From: CAZWRV01 sp964636325
Lineage (GTDB): Bacteria > Verrucomicrobiota > Lentisphaeria > Victivallales > GWF2-50-93
DNA length: 64,000 bases
Assembly: GCA_964636325.1 (NCBI GenBank)
Contig: CAZWRV010000010.1
Location: forward strand, 1-64,000
Direction: 5' to 3'
The translations under genes were made by a program, and so were the position numbers. The notes below the pieces were generated by a model. That model was not told where the DNA came from. It worked only from the letters and a program-made list of their open reading frames with translations, and made no database searches. Shown piece by piece: positions 52,237-60,445 of the stretch (positions within the stretch are counted from its first letter, which is position 1; the number at the start of each line of letters is the position of its first letter).

Positions 52237-55230
52237 TCATTTTCCGCAGCACTTCTTGTATTTCTTGCCGCTGCCGCATGGGCATGGCTCGTTGCGGCCG
52301 ACCCTGGGGGCGTTCCTGACGAAGGTGATGTTGACATCGGCCTGCTGGCCGTCGGCCTCGGATGAAGAGGCGGTGGCCGTCTCCGCCGGCTGGGCCTGGG
52401 GGGCTTGTCCGAACTGCTCGATCTGCTCGTGCCTCTGCTGCTGGGGCATGGACGCCAGCAGCCTCTCAAATGCGGCGAGTGTGGTGGCGGATCTGAACAT
52501 GTTCATGAGGATTTCCTGATTGATCTCCTGCATGAGCTCGCTGAACATCCTGAAAGCTTCGTGCTTGTACTCGACAAGCGGATCCTTCTGAGCATAGGCC
52601 CGGAGGTTGATGGTGGAGCGCAGATGGTCCATAGCGTAGAGATGCTCCTGCCAGAGACGGTCGACGGCCTCGAGGACGATGTGCCTTTCAAGCCAGAGGA
52701 GGGACTCCGGCGCCTCAAGCTCCGCCTTTAACTTGTAGGCCGCCTCGATTTTCTTCAGGATGTTCTCGTAGAGCCTGTCCTTGTCCGGGATTCCGTTCTC
52801 GACGGCGAGCGGGAGATCCCTGTCGCTGAACCCTATCGGGAAGGTGGAGTTGAGCCAGCCGAAAAGGGCGGCCTTGTCGAAGGGGTTTTCGGAGCTGGTC
52901 TGGGCGCATGCGTCCTCGATGTGGTTGTCGATCTCCTCCTTGAGGACGTTGAAGAGATGCTCGCGGGGGGTGTCGGTCACGAGGACCTCCTTGCGGAATC
53001 CGTAGATGACCTCCCTCTGCTTGTTCATGACGTCGTCGTATTCGAGCGTCCGCTTCCTTATTGAGAAGTGGTGCTGTTCGACGCGCTTCTGCGCCGTCTC
53101 GATGGAGCGGTTGAGGAGGGGATGCTGCAGTTCCTCGCCCTCCTCGAAGCCGAACTTGCTCATGATGTTGGCTATCCTGTCGGATCCGAAGAGCCGCATC
53201 AGGTTGTCCTCCAGGGAGATGTAGAACTTTGAGGAGCCCGGGTCGCCCTGGCGCGCGCAGCGGCCGCGGAGCTGGCGGTCGATGCGGCGTGAGTCGTGCC
53301 GTTCGCTTCCGATGACGTGCAGACCGCCGAGCTCGGCCACGCCTTCGCCCAGCTTGATGTCCGTGCCGCGGCCCGCCATGTTGGTGGCGACCGTGACCGA
53401 GCCTCTCTGTCCGGCGCGCGCGACGATGTCCGCCTCATACTCGTGGTTTTTCGCGTTGAGGACGTTGTGCGGGATGTGCTCGCGCTTGAGCAGCTTGCTC
53501 AGCAGCTCGGACACTTCGACGGAGACCGTTCCGAGCAAAACCGGCTGGCCCCTCTTGTGGCATTCCTTGACCTCGTCTATTATGGCCCTGTATTTCTCGC
53601 GCTTGGTCTTGTAGACGCTGTCGTTGGCGTCCTTGCGGACGCATGGCTTGTTGGTGGGGATGACGACGACATCGAGCTTGTAGATCTGGTGGAATTCGCT
53701 GGCCTCCGTCTCCGCGGTGCCGGTCATGCCCGCCAGCTTCTTATACATCCTGAAGTAGTTCTGTATCGTTATAGTGGCCAGTGTCTGTGTCTCGCGCTCG
53801 ATGACGACGCCCTCCTTGGCCTCGAGGGCCTGGTGAAGGCCCTCGCTGAAGCGGCGGCCGGGCTGGAGGCGGCCCGTGTGCTCGTCGACGATGATAACCT
53901 TGTTGTCCTGGACGACGTAGTGGACGTCCTTTTCGAAGAGGCAGTATGCGCGGAGGAGCTGGGAGAGGTTGTGGAGCATCTCGCTCTTTTTGCTGAACTC
54001 CTCCTGGAACGCCTGCTTTTTCCTCACCTTCTCCTCGGGAGAGGTGGAGCGGTCTGCGTCGATCTCGTGGAGCGAAGTCAGCAGGTCGGGCAGCACGAAC
54101 ATTTCGGGGTTGTCGGGGCTGATGGCGTTCCTGCCCTTTTCCGTGAGGTCGGCCTCGTGATGGCGTTCGTCTATCACGAAGAAGAGCTCGGACTGCACCT
54201 GGTAGAGGAGCTGCTTCGTCTGGTCGCTTCGGACGTTGGCCTCGGTGCGTTCGAGGTTCTTGAGGACTGCGCCGTCCTCGAGCATGTGGAGGAGCTGCTT
54301 GTGGGTGGGCATGCCGAACTTCACCTGGAGCATCTTGACGTATGCGTCGTTTATCTGGTCCTCCGTGGCGTTGCTCTCCCTGCTTCCGTCGCCGATGACC
54401 TCCTTCGCCTCCGACATGAGCCTGGAACAGAGCAAGCTCTGCTTCTTGAAAAGTTCGGCGATCGGCTGCTTCAGCTTGTCGAACTGGTGTGTGGAGACGG
54501 CCACCGGGCCGGAAATGATGAGCGGGGTCCTCGCCTCGTCGATGAGGATGCTGTCCACTTCGTCCACGATGGCGTAGTAGTAGTCGCGCTGGACAAGCTG
54601 GTTCTTGCTGGTGGCCATGCCCATGTCGCGCAGGTAGTCGAAGCCGAACTCGCTGTTGGTGCCGTAGGTTATGTCGCAGTTGTACTGCTCCCTGCGCTCG
54701 GAAGGCGACATGTCGCCCTGGATGCATCCGACGGTCAGGCCCAGGAACTTGTAGATGTTCCCCATCCACTCGGAGTCGCGCTTCGCGAGATAGTCGTTGA
54801 CGGTCACAAGCTGGCAGTTCCTGCCTGAAAGCGCGTTGAGGTATAGCGGCATCGTCGCCACGAGGGTTTTGCCCTCGCCGGTGGCCATCTCGGCGATTCC
54901 GCCGCGGTGAAGGACCATGCCGCCTATGAGCTGGACGTCGAAGGGGATCATTTCCCACACCAGCTCGTGATCGCATACCACCACTGTCCTGCCGCAGAGC
55001 CTCCGGCAGACGTTCTTCACCGCGGCGAACGCCTCCGGCAGGATTTGGTCAAGCGTCTCGCCCTTGGCGATGCGCTCCTTGAATTCGCCGGTCTTGGCCC
55101 GGATCTGCTCGTCGGTGAGAGACTGGTATGCTTGCTCGATGCGGTTGATCTCCGCGACAATCGGGCGCATTTTCTTGACGTCGCGGTCGGACTTGGAGCC
55201 GAATATCTTTTTGAGGACTGAGGTTATCAT
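52237..55230 (-). CDS. secA: Preprotein translocase motor SecA
   Basis: 997 aa. ATPase that drives Sec secretion with SecYEG. Walker A GEGKT at 118-122, Walker B VDEVDSILIDEARTPLI, TVNDYLAKRD, NMAGRGTDIKLGEGV (motif VI region), LRGRCARQGDPGSS, and a C-terminal zinc-binding SEC-C tail CPCGSGKKYKKCCG. Full length; the extra length compared with about 900 aa of E. coli lies mainly in an insert around residues 260-430 and in a Gln/Ala/Pro-rich linker before SEC-C. Upstream pyrE is on the same strand with an about 90-bp gap. Confidence 0.98.
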   Translation of the reverse strand: MITSVLKKIFGSKSDRDVKKMRPIVAEINRIEQAYQSLTDEQIRAKTGEFKERIAKGETLDQILPEAFAAVKNVCRRLCGRTVVVCDHELVWEMIPFDVQLIGGMVLHRGGIAEMATGEGKTLVATMPLYLNALSGRNCQLVTVNDYLAKRDSEWMGNIYKFLGLTVGCIQGDMSPSERREQYNCDITYGTNSEFGFDYLRDMGMATSKNQLVQRDYYYAIVDEVDSILIDEARTPLIISGPVAVSTHQFDKLKQPIAELFKKQSLLCSRLMSEAKEVIGDGSRESNATEDQINDAYVKMLQVKFGMPTHKQLLHMLEDGAVLKNLERTEANVRSDQTKQLLYQVQSELFFVIDERHHEADLTEKGRNAISPDNPEMFVLPDLLTSLHEIDADRSTSPEEKVRKKQAFQEEFSKKSEMLHNLSQLLRAYCLFEKDVHYVVQDNKVIIVDEHTGRLQPGRRFSEGLHQALEAKEGVVIERETQTLATITIQNYFRMYKKLAGMTGTAETEASEFHQIYKLDVVVIPTNKPCVRKDANDSVYKTKREKYRAIIDEVKECHKRGQPVLLGTVSVEVSELLSKLLKREHIPHNVLNAKNHEYEADIVARAGQRGSVTVATNMAGRGTDIKLGEGVAELGGLHVIGSERHDSRRIDRQLRGRCARQGDPGSSKFYISLEDNLMRLFGSDRIANIMSKFGFEEGEELQHPLLNRSIETAQKRVEQHHFSIRKRTLEYDDVMNKQREVIYGFRKEVLVTDTPREHLFNVLKEEIDNHIEDACAQTSSENPFDKAALFGWLNSTFPIGFSDRDLPLAVENGIPDKDRLYENILKKIEAAYKLKAELEAPESLLWLERHIVLEAVDRLWQEHLYAMDHLRSTINLRAYAQKDPLVEYKHEAFRMFSELMQEINQEILMNMFRSATTLAAFERLLASMPQQQRHEQIEQFGQAPQAQPAETATASSSEADGQQADVNITFVRNAPRVGRNEPCPCGSGKKYKKCCGK

Positions 55231-55319
55231 TTGGGTTCTTGATTAAGCATGGAGCCGGCAGAGGAACGGCTTGCTGCACGCATAAGTTCCGCGCGGGCGG
55301 AGTTCTCCGGACCGGAAGG

Positions 55320-55886
55320 TCATTTGGATCCCGGCTTCACCAGCGGGATTCCTCTGGCGCAGAGCGGGCATGAGGCCGGTTCGTATGTGGCCAGATCAAG
55401 CCGGATCAGGCTGAAGAAAGGCACGTCGAACTTCGCGAGCCCCCCGCTGCGGTCCACGATCGTTCCGATACCGGTCACGTCCGCGCCCATGCTTCGGGCG
55501 AGCTCCACCGACTGGCCGACGCGGCCGCCCCTGGTCACCACGTCCTCGGCCACTATTACCTTTTCACCCTTCGAAATGGTGAATCCCCTTCTCAGCACCA
55601 GGCTGTCGTTCTCCTTCTCCGCGAAAATCGCCCGTACTCCAAGCGCGCGGGCCAGCTCCTGCCCCACTATTATCCCTCCGATCGCCGGCGACAGCACAGT
55701 GTCCGCCTTCGTCTGGGCGAACTTCGCCGACAGCGTCCTGCACAGCTTCTCCGCGAGCGCCGGATACTGCAGCACCAGCGCCGCCTGGAAATACCTGTCG
55801 CTGTGCAGGCCGCTCCTGAGCAGGAAATGCCCCTCCAAAAGGGCCTTGCTCCTAAGCAGAATGTCAATCACCTCGTTGTCAGTCAT
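55320..55886 (-). CDS. pyrE: Orotate phosphoribosyltransferase
   Basis: 188 aa. It joins orotate and PRPP to OMP in pyrimidine synthesis. GHFLLRSGLHSDRYFQ, SPAIGGIIVGQELARALG, FAEKEND and the PRPP loop VIVAEDVVTRGGRVGQSVE are visible. The C-terminal CPLCARGIPLVKPGSK with a Cys pair is typical of the compact OPRT/archaeal-like class. No OMP decarboxylase gene is adjacent. Confidence 0.94.
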   Translation of the reverse strand: MTDNEVIDILLRSKALLEGHFLLRSGLHSDRYFQAALVLQYPALAEKLCRTLSAKFAQTKADTVLSPAIGGIIVGQELARALGVRAIFAEKENDSLVLRRGFTISKGEKVIVAEDVVTRGGRVGQSVELARSMGADVTGIGTIVDRSGGLAKFDVPFFSLIRLDLATYEPASCPLCARGIPLVKPGSK

Positions 55887-55909
55887 ATCCTGTCCACTTT
55901 CAATTTTGC

Positions 55910-55950
55910 GTATGAATTCAGCAAACTACGCCCTTTTGCTGAATTCATAC
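55910..55950 (-). repeat. 41-nt hairpin, copy 1 (conserved AGGGCGTAG loop)
   Basis: On the minus strand a 16-bp perfect stem beginning GTATGAATTCAGCAAA closes the loop AGGGCGTAG. Stem sequence differs from copies 2 and 3 while pairing is kept. Confidence 0.82.
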
Positions 55951-56056
55951 AGGAAGGAAAATGCAAAATCGTTCGTTTTTATGCCCAAAGCCGAGATTTT
56001 TCACGGTCCTCCACCCGTATTTGGCAGAAGCCATTTGAATTTTGCATTTTTCCCAG

Positions 56057-56097
56057 GTAAATATCCAGTGAAAGGGCGTAGCTCACTGAATATTTAC
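56057..56097 (+). repeat. 41-nt hairpin, copy 2
   Basis: Stem GTAAATATCCAGTGA / TCACTGAATATTTAC with one mismatch, loop region AAGGGCGTAGC. Confidence 0.82.
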
Positions 56098-56327
56098 AAT
56101 TTTGCCGACACCGGCCCGACGCCGCAGCCGGCAATCCATCTGAAAAAACGCTTTGCGGACGCTCAATATACTCCGCTTTATAGGATTGTCTAAATATATC
56201 GAGCTTATTTTGAAAAATATCGTGTCGGGGCTATTATATGGGGGGAAGTTCTGTCTTCCTCGCAGAGCGGATTCAGCGGAAAAAATCCCGCCGCGGCGGA
56301 TTTGCCGGGTTCAAGCTCTTAATTTTT

Positions 56328-56419
56328 CTAAGGCGGGCTTTGCCCGCAACCCAAAATTCAATGAATTCCATAGACACATGCACGCTTTTGTGATAGAAGT
56401 TTTTAAGAAAGTATCCTAA
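56328..56419. repeat. 92-bp dispersed repeat, copy 2
   Basis: See 16665-16756; about 87 of 92 positions agree. It ends 19 bp before the DUF3592 start. Confidence 0.8.
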
Positions 56420-56438
56420 GGAAAGCGACCGAACCGTC

Positions 56439-56966
56439 ATGGACATGGATATTATGCGCAAAATAATTTCCCTTCTGAAGCGCCTCTCCGTGGCCGTGAT
56501 CCTGCTGGTGGGCATGGCCGCCGTAGTATTCGGCATATTCAACATCCGCGCGGCCTGGGTCTGCAGCCTGTGGCCCACGGTCAAAGGCAGGATCGTCGAC
56601 TCAACGCCCGCGCAGACGCGCAAGCCGGACGGCAGCAGCATTTATGTGGCGAACGTCGTCTACGAATACACGGTCAAGGACAGCACATACTACTCCTCCA
56701 ACATCTCGAACTTCGGCTACGACCTCTTTTATCCGTCGCTGTCATACTTCACCGGACAGATCAGCGACATCAAGCCGGTACTGAACAAGTATCCGGTCGA
56801 CAGCGAAGTCACCGTCTATTACAATCCTAAGGACAACGACGTCTCGGTCATAGACCCCAGCCTCAAGCTGCCCGTCTTCCTTCCGCTGATTTTCGGGATA
56901 CTGCTCCTTCTGATCGATTTCCACCTCGTCTACATACTCGGCATATTATCCACGAGGAAGAACTGA
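56439..56966 (+). CDS. DUF3592-like membrane protein
   Basis: 175 aa. Two transmembrane helices (AVILLVGMAAVVFGIFN; PVFLPLIFGILLLLIDFHLVYI) flank a beta-rich loop of about 110 residues with WPTVKGRIVDS, VVYEYTVKDSTYYSSNIS and KYPVDSEVTVYYNPKDNDVS, the DUF3592 pattern. Function unknown. The start ATG at 56439 has AAGGAA upstream; ATG at 56454 is also possible. Confidence 0.85.
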   Translation: MDMDIMRKIISLLKRLSVAVILLVGMAAVVFGIFNIRAAWVCSLWPTVKGRIVDSTPAQTRKPDGSSIYVANVVYEYTVKDSTYYSSNISNFGYDLFYPSLSYFTGQISDIKPVLNKYPVDSEVTVYYNPKDNDVSVIDPSLKLPVFLPLIFGILLLLIDFHLVYILGILSTRKN

Positions 56967-57024
56967 CTGGATCGCGGAAGACATACTCATTTGGCGTCAA
57001 AATGTTAATTTTTCAGCCTAAAGG

Positions 57025-57065
57025 GTAAATATTCAGTGGAAGGGCTTAGCTCGCTGAATATTTGC
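57025..57065 (+). repeat. 41-nt hairpin, copy 3
   Basis: GTAAATATTCAGTGG / TCGCTGAATATTTGC with three G-U pairs if RNA, loop AAGGGCTTAGC. It ends 9 bp before the zinc-finger gene start, so it could cover or present that ribosome-binding site. Preceded by CAGCCTAAAGG, an end of the MITE family. Confidence 0.8.
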
Positions 57066-57074
57066 AGGTATGAC

Positions 57075-57470
57075 ATGCGCTGCCCGGCATGCAGAATTGA
57101 AATGGTCGTGATAGAGCACCAGGACGTCGAGATAGACGTCTGCCACAGGTGCGGGGGAGTCTGGCTCGACGAGGGCGAGCTTGAAATATTGCTTGGCGCC
57201 GGGCAAGATGCCTCACCCTTCCACGATGCGTTGGATTCAAGCTCGGCAGGTGAGCCCGGAACAAGAAGATGCCCCGTCTGCTCGAAGAAGATGGGCAGGA
57301 TTGCGATCAGGCTGGATACGCCGGTCGAAATCGACAAATGCCCAAGGAAGCACGGGCTCTGGTTCGACGAGGGGGAACTGCAGCTTGTGGCCGCTGCAAG
57401 CTTTTCAGGGGGTGCCGTAGCCGAATTTCTGAACAATACGTTGGAATGCAGATTGAAGAAAAAGCAATAG
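57075..57470 (+). CDS. TFIIB-type zinc-ribbon protein (zf-TFIIB)
   Basis: 131 aa with two zinc-ribbon units: MRCPACRIEMVVIEHQDVEI to CHRCGGVWLDEGELE, and RRCPVCSKKMGRIAI to DKCPRKHGLWFDEGELQLV. This is the zf-TFIIB (COG3809-like) family of unknown cellular role. I start at 57075, where the first zinc ribbon begins; an open frame to 57036 runs through the hairpin. LemA follows after 16 bp. Confidence 0.87.
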   Translation: MRCPACRIEMVVIEHQDVEIDVCHRCGGVWLDEGELEILLGAGQDASPFHDALDSSSAGEPGTRRCPVCSKKMGRIAIRLDTPVEIDKCPRKHGLWFDEGELQLVAAASFSGGAVAEFLNNTLECRLKKKQ

Positions 57471-57486
57471 CTCAAGGAGGTACTTC

Positions 57487-58071
57487 ATGACGGCAGGAGC
57501 CGGAATCGCAGGGGTCGGTCTCGTCCTCATAATCATCACGGTCGTAGCAGTGCTGGTGGTCTTATGGGCCATCCTCACATACAACACTCTGATAGGCATG
57601 AGGAACATGGTCAGGAACGCCTGGGCCCAGATAGACGTCCAGCTCAAGCGCCGCCACGACCTCATACCCAACCTCGTCGAGACCGTCAAGGGCTACGCAA
57701 AGCACGAGAGCGGAACCTTCGAGGCAGTAGTCAAGGCCAGAACCGCCGCCATGCAGGCGAACGGCGTCAGCGCGACCGCAAAGGCGGAAGGCGAACTCTC
57801 CGGAGTCCTCAGCAGGCTGATGGCTATCGCCGAGGCATACCCCGAACTCAAGGCCAACCAGAATTTCCTCAGCCTCCAGGAGGAGCTGTCGTCCACAGAG
57901 AACAAGATCGCCTTCTCCCGCCAAGCATACAACGACCAGGTCATGATCTACAACACCAAGACACAGATGATACCCTCCAACATAATCGCGGGCATTGGCG
58001 GCTTCACCCCGGAGGATCTCTTCGAGCTGAAGGACGAAGCCCAGCGCGAGGCGCCCCAGGTCAAGTTTTGA
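57487..58071 (+). CDS. LemA family protein
   Basis: 194 aa. One N-terminal membrane helix (GVGLVLIIITVVAVLVVLWAIL) and the LemA helical domain: YNTLIGMRNMVRNAWAQIDV, LKRRHDLIPNLVETVKGYAKHE, AYPELKANQNFLSLQEEL, ENKIAFSRQAYNDQVM. N-out envelope protein of unknown role. RBS AAGGAGGT. In an operon with the zinc-ribbon gene. Confidence 0.95.
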   Translation: MTAGAGIAGVGLVLIIITVVAVLVVLWAILTYNTLIGMRNMVRNAWAQIDVQLKRRHDLIPNLVETVKGYAKHESGTFEAVVKARTAAMQANGVSATAKAEGELSGVLSRLMAIAEAYPELKANQNFLSLQEELSSTENKIAFSRQAYNDQVMIYNTKTQMIPSNIIAGIGGFTPEDLFELKDEAQREAPQVKF

Positions 58072-58407
58072 GCTTGCAGACCTGACTGACTCAAGCGGGA
58101 ATGACTGATACTGATAGGAATTTTGATTTTTACCATCCAAAGTCCGCAGTGTTTTAGTGTCTTCACTATTATGGCGGACTGGTCTCTCTTCTCGATGAAG
58201 GATATTTCCTCATATGTATCATTGAACATCGAGCATCGATTTAAACATTGAAAACTATTCCAAATTCTTGAACGTCGGATGTTCGACCTGTCTGTCCTCC
58301 GTCGCTTTCCTTTGGAAGACGAACGAGGGTGTTGAGTGTTCGATGCTGTTTTATATGCACTTAAGAATATAAGCCTAAGGCAAAGACAGTAAGTAAAAAT
58401 CTTAACC
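58072..58407. other. Intergenic region with small hairpins
   Basis: AGTCCGC (58141-58147) and GCGGACT (58174-58180) form a stem; further repeats of GAACATCGAGCATCGA type follow. No gene seen. A promoter for the GTPase/GAP1 genes probably lies here, but no -35/-10 pair could be singled out. Confidence 0.4.
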
Positions 58408-60108
58408 ATGCCCAAGAAATGGTATTTCCTCAAGGACGGCGCCGAACTTGGCCCGTTCAACAGCCAGGAGCTCATCCAGCTGGCCGAGGAGGACAAGCTC
58501 GGCCGCGACACGCCTGTAAAGCTTGACCTCGACGGTAAATGGCACAGGGCGTCCGAGCTGGAGGGGCTCTTCCCTACGGCACCCGCCCCGGCGGCAAACT
58601 CCGGCCAATCCGGCGCAGGCACAACAGGAAAGATGGTCGTCCCTTCCACACCGATCGTCTGCCCGCACTGCTGGGAGCATTTTTCCTACGAATCAATCCT
58701 CTATGTAGCCCGCCACCAGGATCTCAGGGGCGATCCCGTCATCGGCCCGGACGCCCAGAAGCGTTTCCTGCCGACGAAGTTCAACACCAAGGGCCACGCC
58801 ATAGACGCCCGAGGCATGGAGTGCGAGGACATCGCCTGTCCGCACTGCCACCTCGAAATCCCGTATTCTGTCATAACGCTCGAATCTCTATACTTTTCGA
58901 TCATCGGGGCGCCTTCAAGCGGCAAGTCATTTTTCCTTACAGCATTGATCGCCAAGCTCAGGGACAAGCTGCCACGCCACTTTGATTACAGCTTCACTGA
59001 CGCCGACCCGGTCTTCAACGTTGTCGTCAACGACTACGTGCAGCGCCTCTTCGACAACGAATTCCCCGACAGCTTCGTCACGCTGCCGAAGACAGACCTC
59101 CGCGGCGACCTCTTCTCCAACCAGATTACGCTCAACGGCATGATCACGGACCTGCCCAAGCCATTCGTATTCAAGATCGAACCCTCGGGCACGCACGCCC
59201 TCCACGGGAAGCAGGCCGCCGGTCTTATCAGGAACCTGGTCTTCTACGACAACGCCGGCGAGCACATCCTGCCCGGGCAGGACAGCCCCAACAATCCCGC
59301 CACCAGGCACCTGGCCGAGTCCCACGGCATCATCTTCCTCTTCGATCCCGTACTCGACGCCGGAATGAGACGCCTCTGCAGCTCCGGAGACCCGCAGCTC
59401 AAGGACGACTCCAAGCTCGTCAACCAGGCGGTACTATTCGCAGAAATGATCGGCAGGATCAGGAAGATGACCGGCATGAGGGCCGGAGGCGCCTACAACA
59501 GCCCACTCATCATCGCCGTGTCCAAGTTCGACATATGGGAGAACCTCCTTCCCGACGACAATATCAGGGCCCTGGACCCTTGGTGCTACAACCCGCAGAC
59601 AAGACGCAATGAACTCGACTATTGCGTCGTCGCCAACGTCTCATACCACCTCAGGGAGCTAATGCTGCAGATCAAGCCCGACATCGTCGCGGCCGCCGAG
59701 GCGTTCTCGCCCAACGTCTTCTTCATCCCAGTCAGCGCCCTCGGCAGCAACTCCATTGAGAAGCAGGATGCCGCCCCCCCGGCTCCGGTGGAGGCCCCTA
59801 GAAAGACCGTCAGGCCGGGCGACGGCTCACCCTCCCTTTCACGCGCTTTCGGAACCAAGCCCGCCAACGTCAAGCCCGTGTGGTGCGAAACACCCATGCT
59901 CCTCCTCCTCGCGCTGAAAGGCTACTTCCCCTTGAACAAGTCATCACGGCACAAGGGCGCCGATCCCGAAAGCCATGAGTTCAGAAGGCATTTCGTCACA
60001 TTGCGCTTCCCAAACCTCACGGAGGAAATAAAGCTGCCTTCCACATACTTCGGAACCACCGTATACCACAGAGAACTCAAAGCTTGGATCAATATCCCGG
60101 AAAACTGA
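58408..60108 (+). CDS. GYF_2-domain P-loop GTPase (double-GTPase-like)
   Basis: 566 aa, no TM helix. An N-terminal GYF_2 domain (KKWYFLKDGAELGPFNSQELIQL, residues 1-57) is followed by CPHC pairs at 85-88 and 144-147 (zinc ribbon), then a GTPase domain: Walker A GAPSSGKS (167-174), DxxG-type DNAG (281-284) and SKFD (372-375) in the NKxD place. The layout resembles the double-GTPase (DO-GTPase) proteins described in prokaryotic conflict systems together with GAP1 proteins; the next gene fits GAP1. GTP use is inferred from the motifs. No separate regulator is adjacent. Confidence 0.82.
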   Translation: MPKKWYFLKDGAELGPFNSQELIQLAEEDKLGRDTPVKLDLDGKWHRASELEGLFPTAPAPAANSGQSGAGTTGKMVVPSTPIVCPHCWEHFSYESILYVARHQDLRGDPVIGPDAQKRFLPTKFNTKGHAIDARGMECEDIACPHCHLEIPYSVITLESLYFSIIGAPSSGKSFFLTALIAKLRDKLPRHFDYSFTDADPVFNVVVNDYVQRLFDNEFPDSFVTLPKTDLRGDLFSNQITLNGMITDLPKPFVFKIEPSGTHALHGKQAAGLIRNLVFYDNAGEHILPGQDSPNNPATRHLAESHGIIFLFDPVLDAGMRRLCSSGDPQLKDDSKLVNQAVLFAEMIGRIRKMTGMRAGGAYNSPLIIAVSKFDIWENLLPDDNIRALDPWCYNPQTRRNELDYCVVANVSYHLRELMLQIKPDIVAAAEAFSPNVFFIPVSALGSNSIEKQDAAPPAPVEAPRKTVRPGDGSPSLSRAFGTKPANVKPVWCETPMLLLLALKGYFPLNKSSRHKGADPESHEFRRHFVTLRFPNLTEEIKLPSTYFGTTVYHRELKAWINIPEN

Positions 60109-60131
60109 GAATGGAGCTCTCACGGAGCGCT

Positions 60132-60353
60132 GGTAGCTTGCGCACGCCGTGCGCAAATGGCAGACTCTGCATATTAGGAATGCCTGCGTTTCGTCCGCCT
60201 AGGCGGGTTCTGTTTTTTGCGCGCAGCGCGCGCAAACTACTTTTTGGCAAATTCTTTTGTTATATTCCACCATCAGGAACTAAGTTTTTCCCTGCGGGAA
60301 AAAGGCACCCTTACGGCGCGCAGGTAGTTTGCGCGCAACGCGCGCAAACTACT
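60132..60353. repeat. GC-rich AAGTAG-family palindromes between GTPase and GAP1-like genes
   Basis: 60132-60242 has arms GTAGCTTGCGCACGCC and GCGCGCGCAAACTACTT; 60323-60353 is a short palindrome GTAGTTTGCGCGC / GCGCGCAAACTAC. They are joined by a TTTTTCCCTGCGGGAAAAA hairpin and CCCTTACGGCGCG, both shared with the 29.8-kb block. They fill nearly all of the 340-bp gap. Confidence 0.8.
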
Positions 60354-60445
60354 TTTGGTAAAAACGTTTTCCAAGTCGCACCGTAAGGGACTAATAAAGA
60401 CTAACGACCCTATACATGAGAGCCACATATCTGGAAATCTGACGC

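Larger units (their letters stand above)
55887..56327. other. Intergenic region with two 41-nt hairpins
   Basis: Together with the 92-bp repeat this makes a 550-bp gap. It contains the hairpins at 55910-55950 and 56057-56097 and otherwise no protein-like frame. A GC-rich piece (56104-56140) has CCGGCCCGACGCC but no clear structure. Confidence 0.5.

Noticed and set aside
53296..54828. Long plus-strand open frame of about 510 codons opposite secA
   Set aside because: Antisense shadow of a high-GC conserved gene; Val/Leu/Asp-rich translation without domains.
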